Assembly (NCBI GenBank): GCA_902784755.1
Contig: CACZVX010000005.1
Span: 1-61,441, forward strand
Origin: an uncultured Prevotellaceae bacterium
Lineage (GTDB): Bacteria; Bacteroidota; Bacteroidia; Bacteroidales; Bacteroidaceae
Direction: 5' to 3'
Length of the DNA: 61,441 bases
The notes under the pieces are model-generated. The model did not search any database. It was given only the letters and a program-made list of their open reading frames with translations, and was not told where the DNA came from. Each line of letters starts with the position of its first letter. The stretch's first letter is position 1. Position numbers and translations under genes: made by a program. Positions 25,279 to 33,297 of this stretch are shown here, piece after piece.

Positions 25279-26334
25279 ATGAAAAAATATATCTTATTTC
25301 TGTTGATGTTGCTTTCCATGGTTAGCTTGACACGTGCGCAAGGTCTTCCCACGGATGGTCCCCTCACGGTTAGACCGATGCTTCAGGACCTGGGACAAAA
25401 GCTTTTGCGTGGAAAGACGGGCAGTATCGTTGCCATCAAGCCATCTACAGGTGAAATTCTCTGTTTGGTGACAAATTCCCCCAAGGGCTTTGATGTAAAT
25501 TTAGCCATTGCAAAGCCTTATGCACCAGGCTCAACTTTCAAGACAGCTCAGGCGCTGACGATGCTTTCTGAGGGAATCGTCACTCCTGAAACGTCAGTAG
25601 AATGCCGGCAGGGTATTAGGGATGGTAATATCCGTGTGGGGTGTCATGAGCATCGTTCACCGCTCCAACTTCGTGATGCGTTGGCTTTTTCATGCAACAC
25701 GTGGTTTCTTGTCAATTTCGCTTCGATGATCAATGACGATTTCATGTACGAAAACCGTGATGAGGCGATCACTACTTGGCGCGAATATATGCGGAGCATG
25801 GGACTTGGAGGGCCTTTAGGCGTGGATATTGACGGCGAAAAGGGGGGACTGTTAGCCAATGCCGGTTATCTGAACCGTCGTTATAAAGAAGGATGGGACG
25901 GTAAAACGATCTGGTGGGCTGGAATGGGACAAGGTGATGTGACGTTAACCCCTCTTCAACTCTGCAATCTTGCCGTCACTATTGCCAACCGGGGTTATTA
26001 TTTCACACCTCATATTCACCAGGCTGCCGGCAAACGCTATCAAGTCAAACATCTGACAAAGGTTGCTCCTGAGGCTTATCAGCCGGTTATTGATGGTATG
26101 CGGTTAGCTGTAGAAAAGGGTACTGCTTATAAATTGAAGACCACTTATACGATCTGTGGAAAGACAGGAACCGTGGAGAATCCAGGCAAGGATCATTCGG
26201 CCTTCATCGCATTCGCCCCTGAGGATAATCCGCAGATAGCCATTGCGGTATATATTGAAAATGGAGGCTTCGGCGCTGATGTTGCAGCTCCGATAGCCTC
26301 CCGTATCATCAGAATGTACCTGAAAGGAAACTGA
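25279..26334 (+). CDS. Minimal penicillin-binding transpeptidase
   Basis: The 351-residue protein has a cleavable-looking signal peptide (residues 1-21, ending TRAQG) and a transpeptidase domain with all three active-site motifs: Ser85-Thr-Phe-Lys88, Ser138-Cys-Asn140 and Lys295-Thr-Gly297. It lacks the membrane anchor, the N-terminal dimerisation domain and the PASTA domains found in FtsI or PBP2, so it is a free periplasmic or loosely attached transpeptidase domain. It might cross-link peptidoglycan or bind beta-lactams. Its stop codon lies in a hairpin shared with the convergent DUF362 gene. Confidence 0.88.
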   Translation: MKKYILFLLMLLSMVSLTRAQGLPTDGPLTVRPMLQDLGQKLLRGKTGSIVAIKPSTGEILCLVTNSPKGFDVNLAIAKPYAPGSTFKTAQALTMLSEGIVTPETSVECRQGIRDGNIRVGCHEHRSPLQLRDALAFSCNTWFLVNFASMINDDFMYENRDEAITTWREYMRSMGLGGPLGVDIDGEKGGLLANAGYLNRRYKEGWDGKTIWWAGMGQGDVTLTPLQLCNLAVTIANRGYYFTPHIHQAAGKRYQVKHLTKVAPEAYQPVIDGMRLAVEKGTAYKLKTTYTICGKTGTVENPGKDHSAFIAFAPEDNPQIAIAVYIENGGFGADVAAPIASRIIRMYLKGN

Positions 26335-26347
26335 CCGCTTAACGGTC
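26333..26347. terminator. Small hairpin over two convergent stop codons
   Basis: GACCG and CGGTC pair around CTTAA. The hairpin contains the stop codons of the transpeptidase gene (TGA) and of the DUF362 gene (TAA on the minus strand). No clear T-run follows on either strand, so termination is uncertain. Confidence 0.35.
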
Positions 26348-27298
26348 TAAGTCAATCAGAATGTATTTCTTTGACCCAAGTCCAATTTTTTCTGCATAAT
26401 CGGTGATATAAGTGCCATGCTGACGATTGATGCGCTGGATCAGTGGCTTGTTATCGTCACCGGGCTTCCCCTTGTAGTTGAAAACTTTGTCAAGGCATGC
26501 CTGATCTACGGCCACAGGGTCTAAACTGGCCATAATTCCCATGTCTTTCAACTCGGGTGCTGCAGGATGCCCGTCACAGTCACAATCGACAGACATGTTG
26601 TTCATGACATTGATGTAGACCACCTTACCGCCCATGTAGTTGTGTACACTCTGTGCAGCAGCTGCCATTGATTCCAGGAAAAGATCTTGCGTCGGTCCCG
26701 CTGCCAAATATTCTGGGGTCCATGCTTTGGAGGCATCATCAGTCTTGCCTGCGGTATGAATATAAGCTTTTCCGGCTGTGGAGGCAACACCAATGGAAGC
26801 ATTCTTCAACACACCGCCGAAGCCTCCCATGGCGTGACCTTTGAAATGAGCCAAGTTAATCATAAAATCATAATTAGCCAGATGACCGCCTACAATGTCG
26901 TACTTCAGGTGTTTCTTGTCTTGAATGGGAATACGAATCTGGTCGTATTCGTCCATGATGTCAACTGCGAAAATAGAATCGAATCCGTGTTCATGAATCG
27001 TTTGCCAATGCTTGGAAACATCTTGGCGCGTACCACCATAGGCTGTACAGCATTCAACAATAGTACCATTAACTTTTTCCACCAGATTACGGATGAAGGG
27101 AGGTTTCAGGTAATGGTTGTTACCGCCTTCGCCTGTTGATATTTTCACAGCTACGCGTCCTTGCGCTTCTACTCCCAGCGCTTCATAGATCTTTACCAGT
27201 GATTCGGGAGTAATCTCACGAGTAAAATATACTTTACTCTGTGCCTGTGCGCCTATAGACATCAGGACAACAGTTAATAATAAAAAGACCTTTTTCAT
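26339..27298 (-). CDS. DUF362 family exported protein
   Basis: The 319-residue protein has a signal peptide (about residues 1-19, ending AQAQ) and a DUF362 domain with VAVKISTGEGG near residue 48, LAHFKGHAMGGFGGVLKN and DPVAVDQACLDKV. DUF362 proteins are often fused to or linked with ferredoxin domains, but no Cys4 cluster is present here. Its reaction is unknown. It is monocistronic by position, with a 35-base gap to the upstream DUF554 gene in the same direction. Confidence 0.85.
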   Translation of the reverse strand: MKKVFLLLTVVLMSIGAQAQSKVYFTREITPESLVKIYEALGVEAQGRVAVKISTGEGGNNHYLKPPFIRNLVEKVNGTIVECCTAYGGTRQDVSKHWQTIHEHGFDSIFAVDIMDEYDQIRIPIQDKKHLKYDIVGGHLANYDFMINLAHFKGHAMGGFGGVLKNASIGVASTAGKAYIHTAGKTDDASKAWTPEYLAAGPTQDLFLESMAAAAQSVHNYMGGKVVYINVMNNMSVDCDCDGHPAAPELKDMGIMASLDPVAVDQACLDKVFNYKGKPGDDNKPLIQRINRQHGTYITDYAEKIGLGSKKYILIDLDR

Positions 27299-27333
27299 AA
27301 TGACTCAAATATATAAGATGTTAATAGTAACAG

Positions 27334-28023
27334 TTAAAAGCCTAGCCAATCTTTAAGCAGGAAGAAGATGACGGGACCCAATAGGGCGGGTAGCATATTG
27401 ATCGTCTTGCAGTCCTTGATGTTCAGTATGACCAGTCCTGAAGAGAGTAGCAGCAGTCCTCCGACAATACTTACCTCTACCATCAGCGCTTCAGGGATGA
27501 AGTTCCCGGAATGCAGAAGGTAGGCGACCAGCCAGATACTTCCCTGCCAGCAGAACAATACCAATGCTCCCCACGCAATACCCACGCCATAGGTGGCACC
27601 AAATATAGTAGAGGTGACTAAATCCAAAGTGGCATTCGTATATAAATAGGTGTTGTTGCCATAGACTGCACTTAGGACAGGACCTACTATGGAAAGTGTT
27701 CCGATACAGTAGAGCAGACAGGAAGCCGTAAGGCCTTGAGCCAGTTTTGAGGCGTCATGACGGGCAGCATAACGGTCTATGCGCCCTGCAATATCAAGTT
27801 TCATGCCTACAACGGCCCCGAGCGCGATACTCACAATGAAAAGCACGGGCAGCGTACTTTTGGCGAAATTCACTACGCACATGTTAGCGCCCAGCGCCAA
27901 TGTCACCAACCCCATTGCATTGTAGAGTGCATTCTGCAGCCGTGTGTCTAGTTTTTTTTGTAAAAAACTGCCTGCAAAGCTACCTATCAGTATACAAGCC
28001 GTGTTTACAATGGTTCCTATCAT
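27334..28023 (-). CDS. DUF554 membrane protein
   Basis: The 229-residue protein has about seven hydrophobic segments spread over its length and the DUF554 features: N-terminal MIGTIVNTACILIGSFAGSF and the later SVLSAVYGNNTYLYTNATLDL. The family is a small inner-membrane protein of unknown, possibly transport, function. It has its own -7 element at 28032. Confidence 0.88.
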   Translation of the reverse strand: MIGTIVNTACILIGSFAGSFLQKKLDTRLQNALYNAMGLVTLALGANMCVVNFAKSTLPVLFIVSIALGAVVGMKLDIAGRIDRYAARHDASKLAQGLTASCLLYCIGTLSIVGPVLSAVYGNNTYLYTNATLDLVTSTIFGATYGVGIAWGALVLFCWQGSIWLVAYLLHSGNFIPEALMVEVSIVGGLLLLSSGLVILNIKDCKTINMLPALLGPVIFFLLKDWLGF

Positions 28024-28031
28024 AATGAGTG

Positions 28032-28039
28032 CAAAGATA
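28032..28039 (-). promoter_or_regulatory. -7 element of the DUF554 gene
   Basis: The minus strand reads TATCTTTG, eight bases before the start codon at 28023, so the transcript is nearly leaderless. Confidence 0.65.
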
Positions 28040-28113
28040 GTTTATTTTCTGTCATTATTCATCATTTTTCACAAATTCTTTTGTTTTCATGTCGTTTTTT
28101 CACGATTATTTTA

Positions 28114-28121
28114 TAATTTTG
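28114..28121 (+). promoter_or_regulatory. -7 element of the DUF1846 gene
   Basis: TAATTTTG lies 43 bases before the ATG at 28165. Confidence 0.5.
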
Positions 28122-28164
28122 TGCTCGATTTTTAGGCAGTAATTTGTAAAAGTGATAAGCTCAT

Positions 28165-29628
28165 ATGAAATTAGGTTTTGATAACGACAAGTACGTCCGC
28201 ATACAGTCGGAGCATATTAAGGAACGTATCGCCCAGTTTGGTGACAAACTGTACATGGAGTTTGGCGGAAAGCTTTATGACGACTATCATGCTGCCCGCG
28301 TGTTGCCGGGCTTTCATCCTGACAGTAAACTCAAAATGCTTACTCAGTTGCGCGATGATGCGGAGATTATTATCGTTATCTCAGCAGAGGACATCGAACG
28401 CAACAAAGTACGTAATGACTTGGGTATCACCTACGATAAGGATGTGCTTCGGTTGCGGGATGTGTTTACGGATCGCGGTTTTTTCGTGAGCAGCGTCGTA
28501 ATCACTCATTTCAATGGCCAGCACTCGGCCGTGGCTTTCCGTGAACGGTTGGAGCGACTGGGAGGCGTGAAGGTTTATTATCATTATCTGATTGAGGGCT
28601 ATCCCACCAATGTGGAACTGATCGACAGCGAGGAGGGTTTTGGTAAGAACGACTATGTGGAAACTTCCCGTCCGCTTGTGGTCGTCACAGCGCCCGGCCC
28701 CGGAAGCGGTAAGATGGCCGTATGTCTTTCACAGCTTTATAATGAGAACCGTCGTGGTGTAAAAGCCGGCTATGCCAAGTTTGAGACTTTCCCCATCTGG
28801 AGCATTCCCTTGAAGCATCCCATCAACGTGGCTTATGAGGCTGCAACGGCCGACCTCAACGATGTGAATATGATTGACCATTTCCATCTGGAGGCCTATG
28901 GCAAGACCACGGTCAACTACAACCGCGACATAGAGATATTCCCTGTTCTCAACGCCATTTTTGAAGGTATCTATGGCGAGAGTCCTTATAAGAGTCCCAC
29001 CGACATGGGCGTTAACATGATAGGCTTCTGCATTTCCGATGATGAGGTCTGTTGTGAGGCATCCAAACAGGAGATCATCCGCCGCTATTATACAGCCGTC
29101 TGCAATATGACCGATGGCCGTAATAATGATAAGGAAGTGAACAAACTGGCCCTTCTGATGAAGCAGATGAAACTCTCTACGGCTGACCGTCGTTGCACGG
29201 TGGCAGCTTATGAGCGCAAGCTCCGTTCAGGAACACCCTCTGCGGCCATTGAACTTTCCGATGGTACACTCATTACAGCCGACACCACGCCACTCTTAGG
29301 ACCCAGCGCAGCGCTGCTGCTGAATGCCACGAAATATCTTGCAGGGGTTGATCATAGCATTAAACTGATTCCCCAGGAGATGATAGAACCTATCCAGCGC
29401 ATGAAAACCTCTATGCTTCATGGCAATAACCCTCGTTTGCATACGGATGAAGTGCTCGTGGCTTTGGCGGTGCTGAGTCAGAAAGACGATAACTGCCGCA
29501 AGGCACTCGAGACGCTGCCGTTGCTCGACGGTTGTCAGGTGCATGCTACGGTGATGCTCAGTGAGGTGGACCGCAAGATTTTCAAGAAGTTGGGTTGCGG
29601 CCTTACCTTCGATCCCGTGAAGAAGTAA
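28165..29628 (+). CDS. DUF1846 family protein
   Basis: The 487-residue cytoplasmic protein starts MKLGFDNDKYVRIQSEHIK and keeps the family's highly conserved segments, such as SAEDIERNKVRNDLGITY, TAPGPGSGKMAVCLSQLYN and SPTDMGVNMIGFCISDDE. DUF1846 proteins are well conserved but lack an established reaction; the GPGSGK segment suggests phosphate or nucleotide binding. It is followed after four bases by the phosphatase-like gene, and the retropepsin gene follows 11 bases later, suggesting an operon of three. Confidence 0.92.
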   Translation: MKLGFDNDKYVRIQSEHIKERIAQFGDKLYMEFGGKLYDDYHAARVLPGFHPDSKLKMLTQLRDDAEIIIVISAEDIERNKVRNDLGITYDKDVLRLRDVFTDRGFFVSSVVITHFNGQHSAVAFRERLERLGGVKVYYHYLIEGYPTNVELIDSEEGFGKNDYVETSRPLVVVTAPGPGSGKMAVCLSQLYNENRRGVKAGYAKFETFPIWSIPLKHPINVAYEAATADLNDVNMIDHFHLEAYGKTTVNYNRDIEIFPVLNAIFEGIYGESPYKSPTDMGVNMIGFCISDDEVCCEASKQEIIRRYYTAVCNMTDGRNNDKEVNKLALLMKQMKLSTADRRCTVAAYERKLRSGTPSAAIELSDGTLITADTTPLLGPSAALLLNATKYLAGVDHSIKLIPQEMIEPIQRMKTSMLHGNNPRLHTDEVLVALAVLSQKDDNCRKALETLPLLDGCQVHATVMLSEVDRKIFKKLGCGLTFDPVKK

Positions 29629-29632
29629 GCCC

Positions 29633-30400
29633 ATGATTTCCCGTCTGACCGATATCATCAGAGAAGCATCCCGGTTGATGCTTACTGACACTTTTCAGAT
29701 TTCGCAGAAGGAGGGTTTTGCGAATATCGTCACTTCTTCCGATCTTGCCGTTCAGGAATTCCTGAAGCGAGAACTGGCCGCATTGTTGCCGGGAAGCGGT
29801 TTCCTTTGTGAGGAAGAAGACCGTCATACTCTCGACCATGAATACACGTGGATTATAGATCCCATCGACGGTACGGCCAATTACAGCCGTGGCATTGACC
29901 AGTGTGCCATCTGCGTGGGACTGAAGCACAACGATTACATGGAGCTCTCTGCTGTTTTCCTTCCCCGTACGGAAGAACTCTTCACAGCCGTCCGTCATCA
30001 GGGCGCCTTCCTCAATGGCCGTCCCATTCATGTCTCTTCCCGTTCTTTCCAGGATGCGGTGATGTGCACGGCCTTGCCTGTCTATCACAAGGAGTATGCC
30101 GGCGTCTGCGCCGGAATCATTCAGGAGACTTTTCAGCAATGCAACGATATCCGCCGTTTTGGAGCGGCTGCCCCCGAGTTGTGCTATCTGGCCATGGGAC
30201 GTGTGGAACTCTATTTCGAATACTTGCTCTCGCCATGGGATTTCGCGGCTGCTTCGCTGATTGTGACCGAAGCTGGCGGCGTGGTTTCCAATCTTGAAGC
30301 CCAGCGTCCATCGCTGACTGCTCCTTCCGGATTTTTGGCCGCGAATAATCAGCAGAATCTTCAGCAGTTGCAGCAGATCGTCTCCAAATATAATCAATAA
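29633..30400 (+). CDS. Inositol monophosphatase-family phosphatase
   Basis: The 255-residue enzyme has the metal-binding signature: Glu-Glu-Glu at residues 60-62, Asp76-Pro-Ile-Asp79-Gly-Thr81 in IIDPIDGTANYSRG, and WDFAAASLIVTEAGG near the C-terminus. Family members hydrolyse inositol phosphate, 3'-phosphoadenosine 5'-phosphate, fructose 1,6-bisphosphate or other sugar phosphates. The substrate cannot be told from sequence here. It lies four bases after the DUF1846 stop codon. Confidence 0.93.
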   Translation: MISRLTDIIREASRLMLTDTFQISQKEGFANIVTSSDLAVQEFLKRELAALLPGSGFLCEEEDRHTLDHEYTWIIDPIDGTANYSRGIDQCAICVGLKHNDYMELSAVFLPRTEELFTAVRHQGAFLNGRPIHVSSRSFQDAVMCTALPVYHKEYAGVCAGIIQETFQQCNDIRRFGAAAPELCYLAMGRVELYFEYLLSPWDFAAASLIVTEAGGVVSNLEAQRPSLTAPSGFLAANNQQNLQQLQQIVSKYNQ

Positions 30401-30411
30401 ATAAGTATCCG

Positions 30412-30933
30412 ATGAGTAAGGCCTTTCGTCTTACAATATTTCTGTTTCTTTTGGCTCTGACATCCTGCCAGCTAAAGCCGTCCAAAGAAGAACAGGCACG
30501 CAACATGGAGGAATTCATGATGCGTAACGGTTATGAATGGACGCAGCTCTATCAGACAAAGACGGGTCATTTGACGGCGACCCTGAAGATAAACGGGCAG
30601 AATGCCGTCATGTTGCTTGATACGGGTGGCGGTGCTACCGTTCTCGACTACAAACAGATGGATCATTTTGGACTGAAGGCACGGGCCACACACGACTATG
30701 CAGCCGGAATAGGGGAGACCCAGGCACAGTTAGCACAGGCCAAGGCCGATATTTCCATTGGGAAAGTAACGTTGAAAGGCTTCGGCCTCTACGTGATGGA
30801 TATGTACAACGTGAATGTTACTTTCAAGCGCAATCGTTCCATGCAGGTGGATGGCGTATTGGGTTCCGACCTGATCGAACAACTTCATGCTGTCATTGAT
30901 TATGACAACCGTCGGTTGTATGTCAAGCCCTGA
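30412..30933 (+). CDS. Retropepsin-like aspartic protease lipoprotein
   Basis: The 173-residue product has a lipobox (LTSC, Cys19) and a single retropepsin-type domain with the active-site triad Asp70-Thr-Gly72 in VMLLDTGGGATVLD and a downstream GVLGSDLI flap-like motif. Such proteins work as homodimers, since each chain supplies one Asp. Its substrate in the envelope is unknown. It could also have lost proteolysis and act as a binding protein, but the motif is complete. It closes the DUF1846 operon. Confidence 0.86.
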   Translation: MSKAFRLTIFLFLLALTSCQLKPSKEEQARNMEEFMMRNGYEWTQLYQTKTGHLTATLKINGQNAVMLLDTGGGATVLDYKQMDHFGLKARATHDYAAGIGETQAQLAQAKADISIGKVTLKGFGLYVMDMYNVNVTFKRNRSMQVDGVLGSDLIEQLHAVIDYDNRRLYVKP

Positions 30934-30972
30934 TTTCCGTAATTCCTGAAATCTTTAAGGCTGACGCCCAGG

Positions 30973-33135
30973 TTATTCCTGAGGGAGGTGTCTGGTAAAT
31001 CGTGCGGGCTTCGGTCCCATCACGAATTCCAGTGTGCCGCCCCTTTGGATGTCCTTGAAGTCGATATAGCCGTAAGCCCATCGCTTGCCGTTCAAGATAA
31101 CCCGCTGAATGTAGATGTTCTCAGCGCTGTTGTTGACAGCCTTGATGCGGAAAGTTTTTCCGGAGCCCACCTTCATGGTCACTTCATCAAATAGAGGAGA
31201 ACCGAAAAGATAGCGCCCGCCGGCAGGTTCCACTTGATAAAGACCCATGGCCGAAAGGATATACCAGGCCGACATCTGACCCACATCCTCGTTGCCGCAA
31301 AGGCCGTCGGGGCCGTCATGATATTGTGTGGTGAGAATCTCACGTACACGCTGGGCGGTCTTCCAGGGCTGTCCCACATAATGATAGAGGTAGGCCACAT
31401 GATGACTGGGCTCATTGCCATGCGCATATTGTCCGATCAGTCCCGTGATGTCAGGGGGTGCGTCTTTGCCCAGGTCGCCTTGCACGATGAAGAGCGAGTC
31501 CAGTTTTTCCGTGAATGGGCGTTTCCCTCCAAAGAGCTTGATGAGGCCGTCCACATCGTGTGGCACCAGCCAGATATACTGCCAGGCATTACCTTCCGTA
31601 TAGTCCTTCACCCCGTTGATTTCAGCGGCAAAGGGATTCCACGGCAACCGCCATTCCCCCTCTTGCGAACGTGCACGCATAAACCCTGTACGGGCATCAA
31701 AATAGTGCTTGTATGATTCAGCAAGCGGTTTGAAGAAATCATCCCCCGTAGCCTTCCAGGCAGCCCCGTAGGCAATGGCATATTCCAGCCCCTTGCCGAT
31801 GCTCTCGTTTTCAGGATCGAGCTCGTAGGGTATGTAGCCATGTTTCATCAACAGGTCATGAGCCCTGCGGTGAGACCCCACGGAGCGTTTCATCGCCTCC
31901 ACAGCCAGCGGGCGGTCCAACTCAAACCCCTTCATCATCATGTCAGCCAGTACGGGAATGGCCGGATTACCCACCATGCAATTGGTTTCACAGCCCATGA
32001 GATGCCAGACGGGGAGCGTTCCCTGTTCCTGATAGATGTGGAGCATCGTTTGGGCGATGTCTTTCTGGCGTTCAGGATGGATGAGCGACGAGAGCGGGTG
32101 CCAGGCTCTGTACGTGTCCCAAAGGGAGAAGGTGGTGAGATTCACGAAATCACCCTGATGAACCATCCCGTCGGAACCCCGGTACTGTCCGTTTACATCG
32201 CAGAAGACGGATGGCGCAATCATCGTATGGTAGAGAGCCGTGTAGAAGATACGGCGCTGCGCTTTATCACTTGTGGAAATCCTAATCTTAGCGAGTTCTT
32301 GCTCCCAGGCCGCATCGGCTTTCTGGGCAACAGCCTCGAAATCCCATCCGCTGTTTTCTGTTTGCAGATTCAGTTGCGCGTTTTCCACACTGACCGCAGA
32401 GAGGCCCACTTTCACAAGCATGGGCCGGCCGCTGTTCTGCCATGAAACCACCGAAAGCGAATCACCTTTGAGCTGTTCGAATGTCACGTCTTCAGAGAAC
32501 TCTGCCACAAAATACAATTGCTGGTTGTCTGCCCATCCGTGGGAATGTCGCCAGCCTTCCAGCCGTCGGGGCGACGTCTGACGGAGTTTGCAGTCCCTCA
32601 CCGCATCCCATCCTGTTCCCCATTTCAAATCAATGAGCAGACGGCCGGTGGGCATATCTTCAGAAAACTGGTAGCGATGGAAACCGGTCCGGAGCGTGGC
32701 CGTCAGTTCCGTCTGGCAATAGCCCCCTTCAGGGTAGTTCAGCCGGAGGGCATAATAACCCGCGCGGCACTTTTCGTCGGCATGCGAAAATTTCAGTTCC
32801 GTCTGCCCCGCATTGCTCACGGGCAGGAAGCGCACGTCACCCAGGTCGCCGCAGCCTGTTCCGCTCAGATGGGTGTGGGCAAATCCCACTAAAAGCGAAT
32901 CGGAATAGTGATAGCCCGAACACCAGTCCCAGCCGCGATTGTGTTCTGTGGGACCCAGCTGCACGAAGCCGAAGGGCACGTTGGCGCCCACGAACACATG
33001 GCCGTGGCCCCCAGAGCCGATGAACGGATCTACATATTCAGTAAGCGGCTGCGCAAAGCCGGTCGCGGTTAACACCAAGCCCAATGCCAGCAGACAGCAT
33101 CGTCGCTGCACGATATTCATAAACCAAATTTTCAT
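30973..33135 (-). CDS. GH92 exo-alpha-mannosidase
   Basis: The 720-residue secreted protein has a signal peptide ending GFAQ and the GH92 features YVDPFIGSGGHGHVFVGA at the mature N-terminus, HLMGCETNCMVGNPAIPVL and GNEPSHHVAYLY. GH92 enzymes are calcium-dependent and remove terminal alpha-mannose (often alpha-1,2) from glycans such as N-glycans and yeast mannan. Start 33135 is used; Met at 33120 gives a cleaner signal peptide and is equally possible. It has its own promoter element, and no SusC/SusD genes are nearby. Confidence 0.94.
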   Translation of the reverse strand: MKIWFMNIVQRRCCLLALGLVLTATGFAQPLTEYVDPFIGSGGHGHVFVGANVPFGFVQLGPTEHNRGWDWCSGYHYSDSLLVGFAHTHLSGTGCGDLGDVRFLPVSNAGQTELKFSHADEKCRAGYYALRLNYPEGGYCQTELTATLRTGFHRYQFSEDMPTGRLLIDLKWGTGWDAVRDCKLRQTSPRRLEGWRHSHGWADNQQLYFVAEFSEDVTFEQLKGDSLSVVSWQNSGRPMLVKVGLSAVSVENAQLNLQTENSGWDFEAVAQKADAAWEQELAKIRISTSDKAQRRIFYTALYHTMIAPSVFCDVNGQYRGSDGMVHQGDFVNLTTFSLWDTYRAWHPLSSLIHPERQKDIAQTMLHIYQEQGTLPVWHLMGCETNCMVGNPAIPVLADMMMKGFELDRPLAVEAMKRSVGSHRRAHDLLMKHGYIPYELDPENESIGKGLEYAIAYGAAWKATGDDFFKPLAESYKHYFDARTGFMRARSQEGEWRLPWNPFAAEINGVKDYTEGNAWQYIWLVPHDVDGLIKLFGGKRPFTEKLDSLFIVQGDLGKDAPPDITGLIGQYAHGNEPSHHVAYLYHYVGQPWKTAQRVREILTTQYHDGPDGLCGNEDVGQMSAWYILSAMGLYQVEPAGGRYLFGSPLFDEVTMKVGSGKTFRIKAVNNSAENIYIQRVILNGKRWAYGYIDFKDIQRGGTLEFVMGPKPARFTRHLPQE

Positions 33136-33157
33136 ACGTTATCAGTTTTCTCCTCTG

Positions 33158-33165
33158 CAAAAATA
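33158..33165 (-). promoter_or_regulatory. -7 element of the GH92 gene
   Basis: The minus strand reads TATTTTTG, 23 bases before the start codon at 33135. Confidence 0.5.
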
Positions 33166-33297
33166 AGGATAAAAAGTGGAAAACGCAATAGTTTCCCTGA
33201 AAAGTTTCCGTCTGCCAGTGAGTATGCAGAATCATTTTCTGCGTCTTATAAAAAAAAGAATACCTTTTGACAAGTTCTGACATTTAATTGACAAGAC

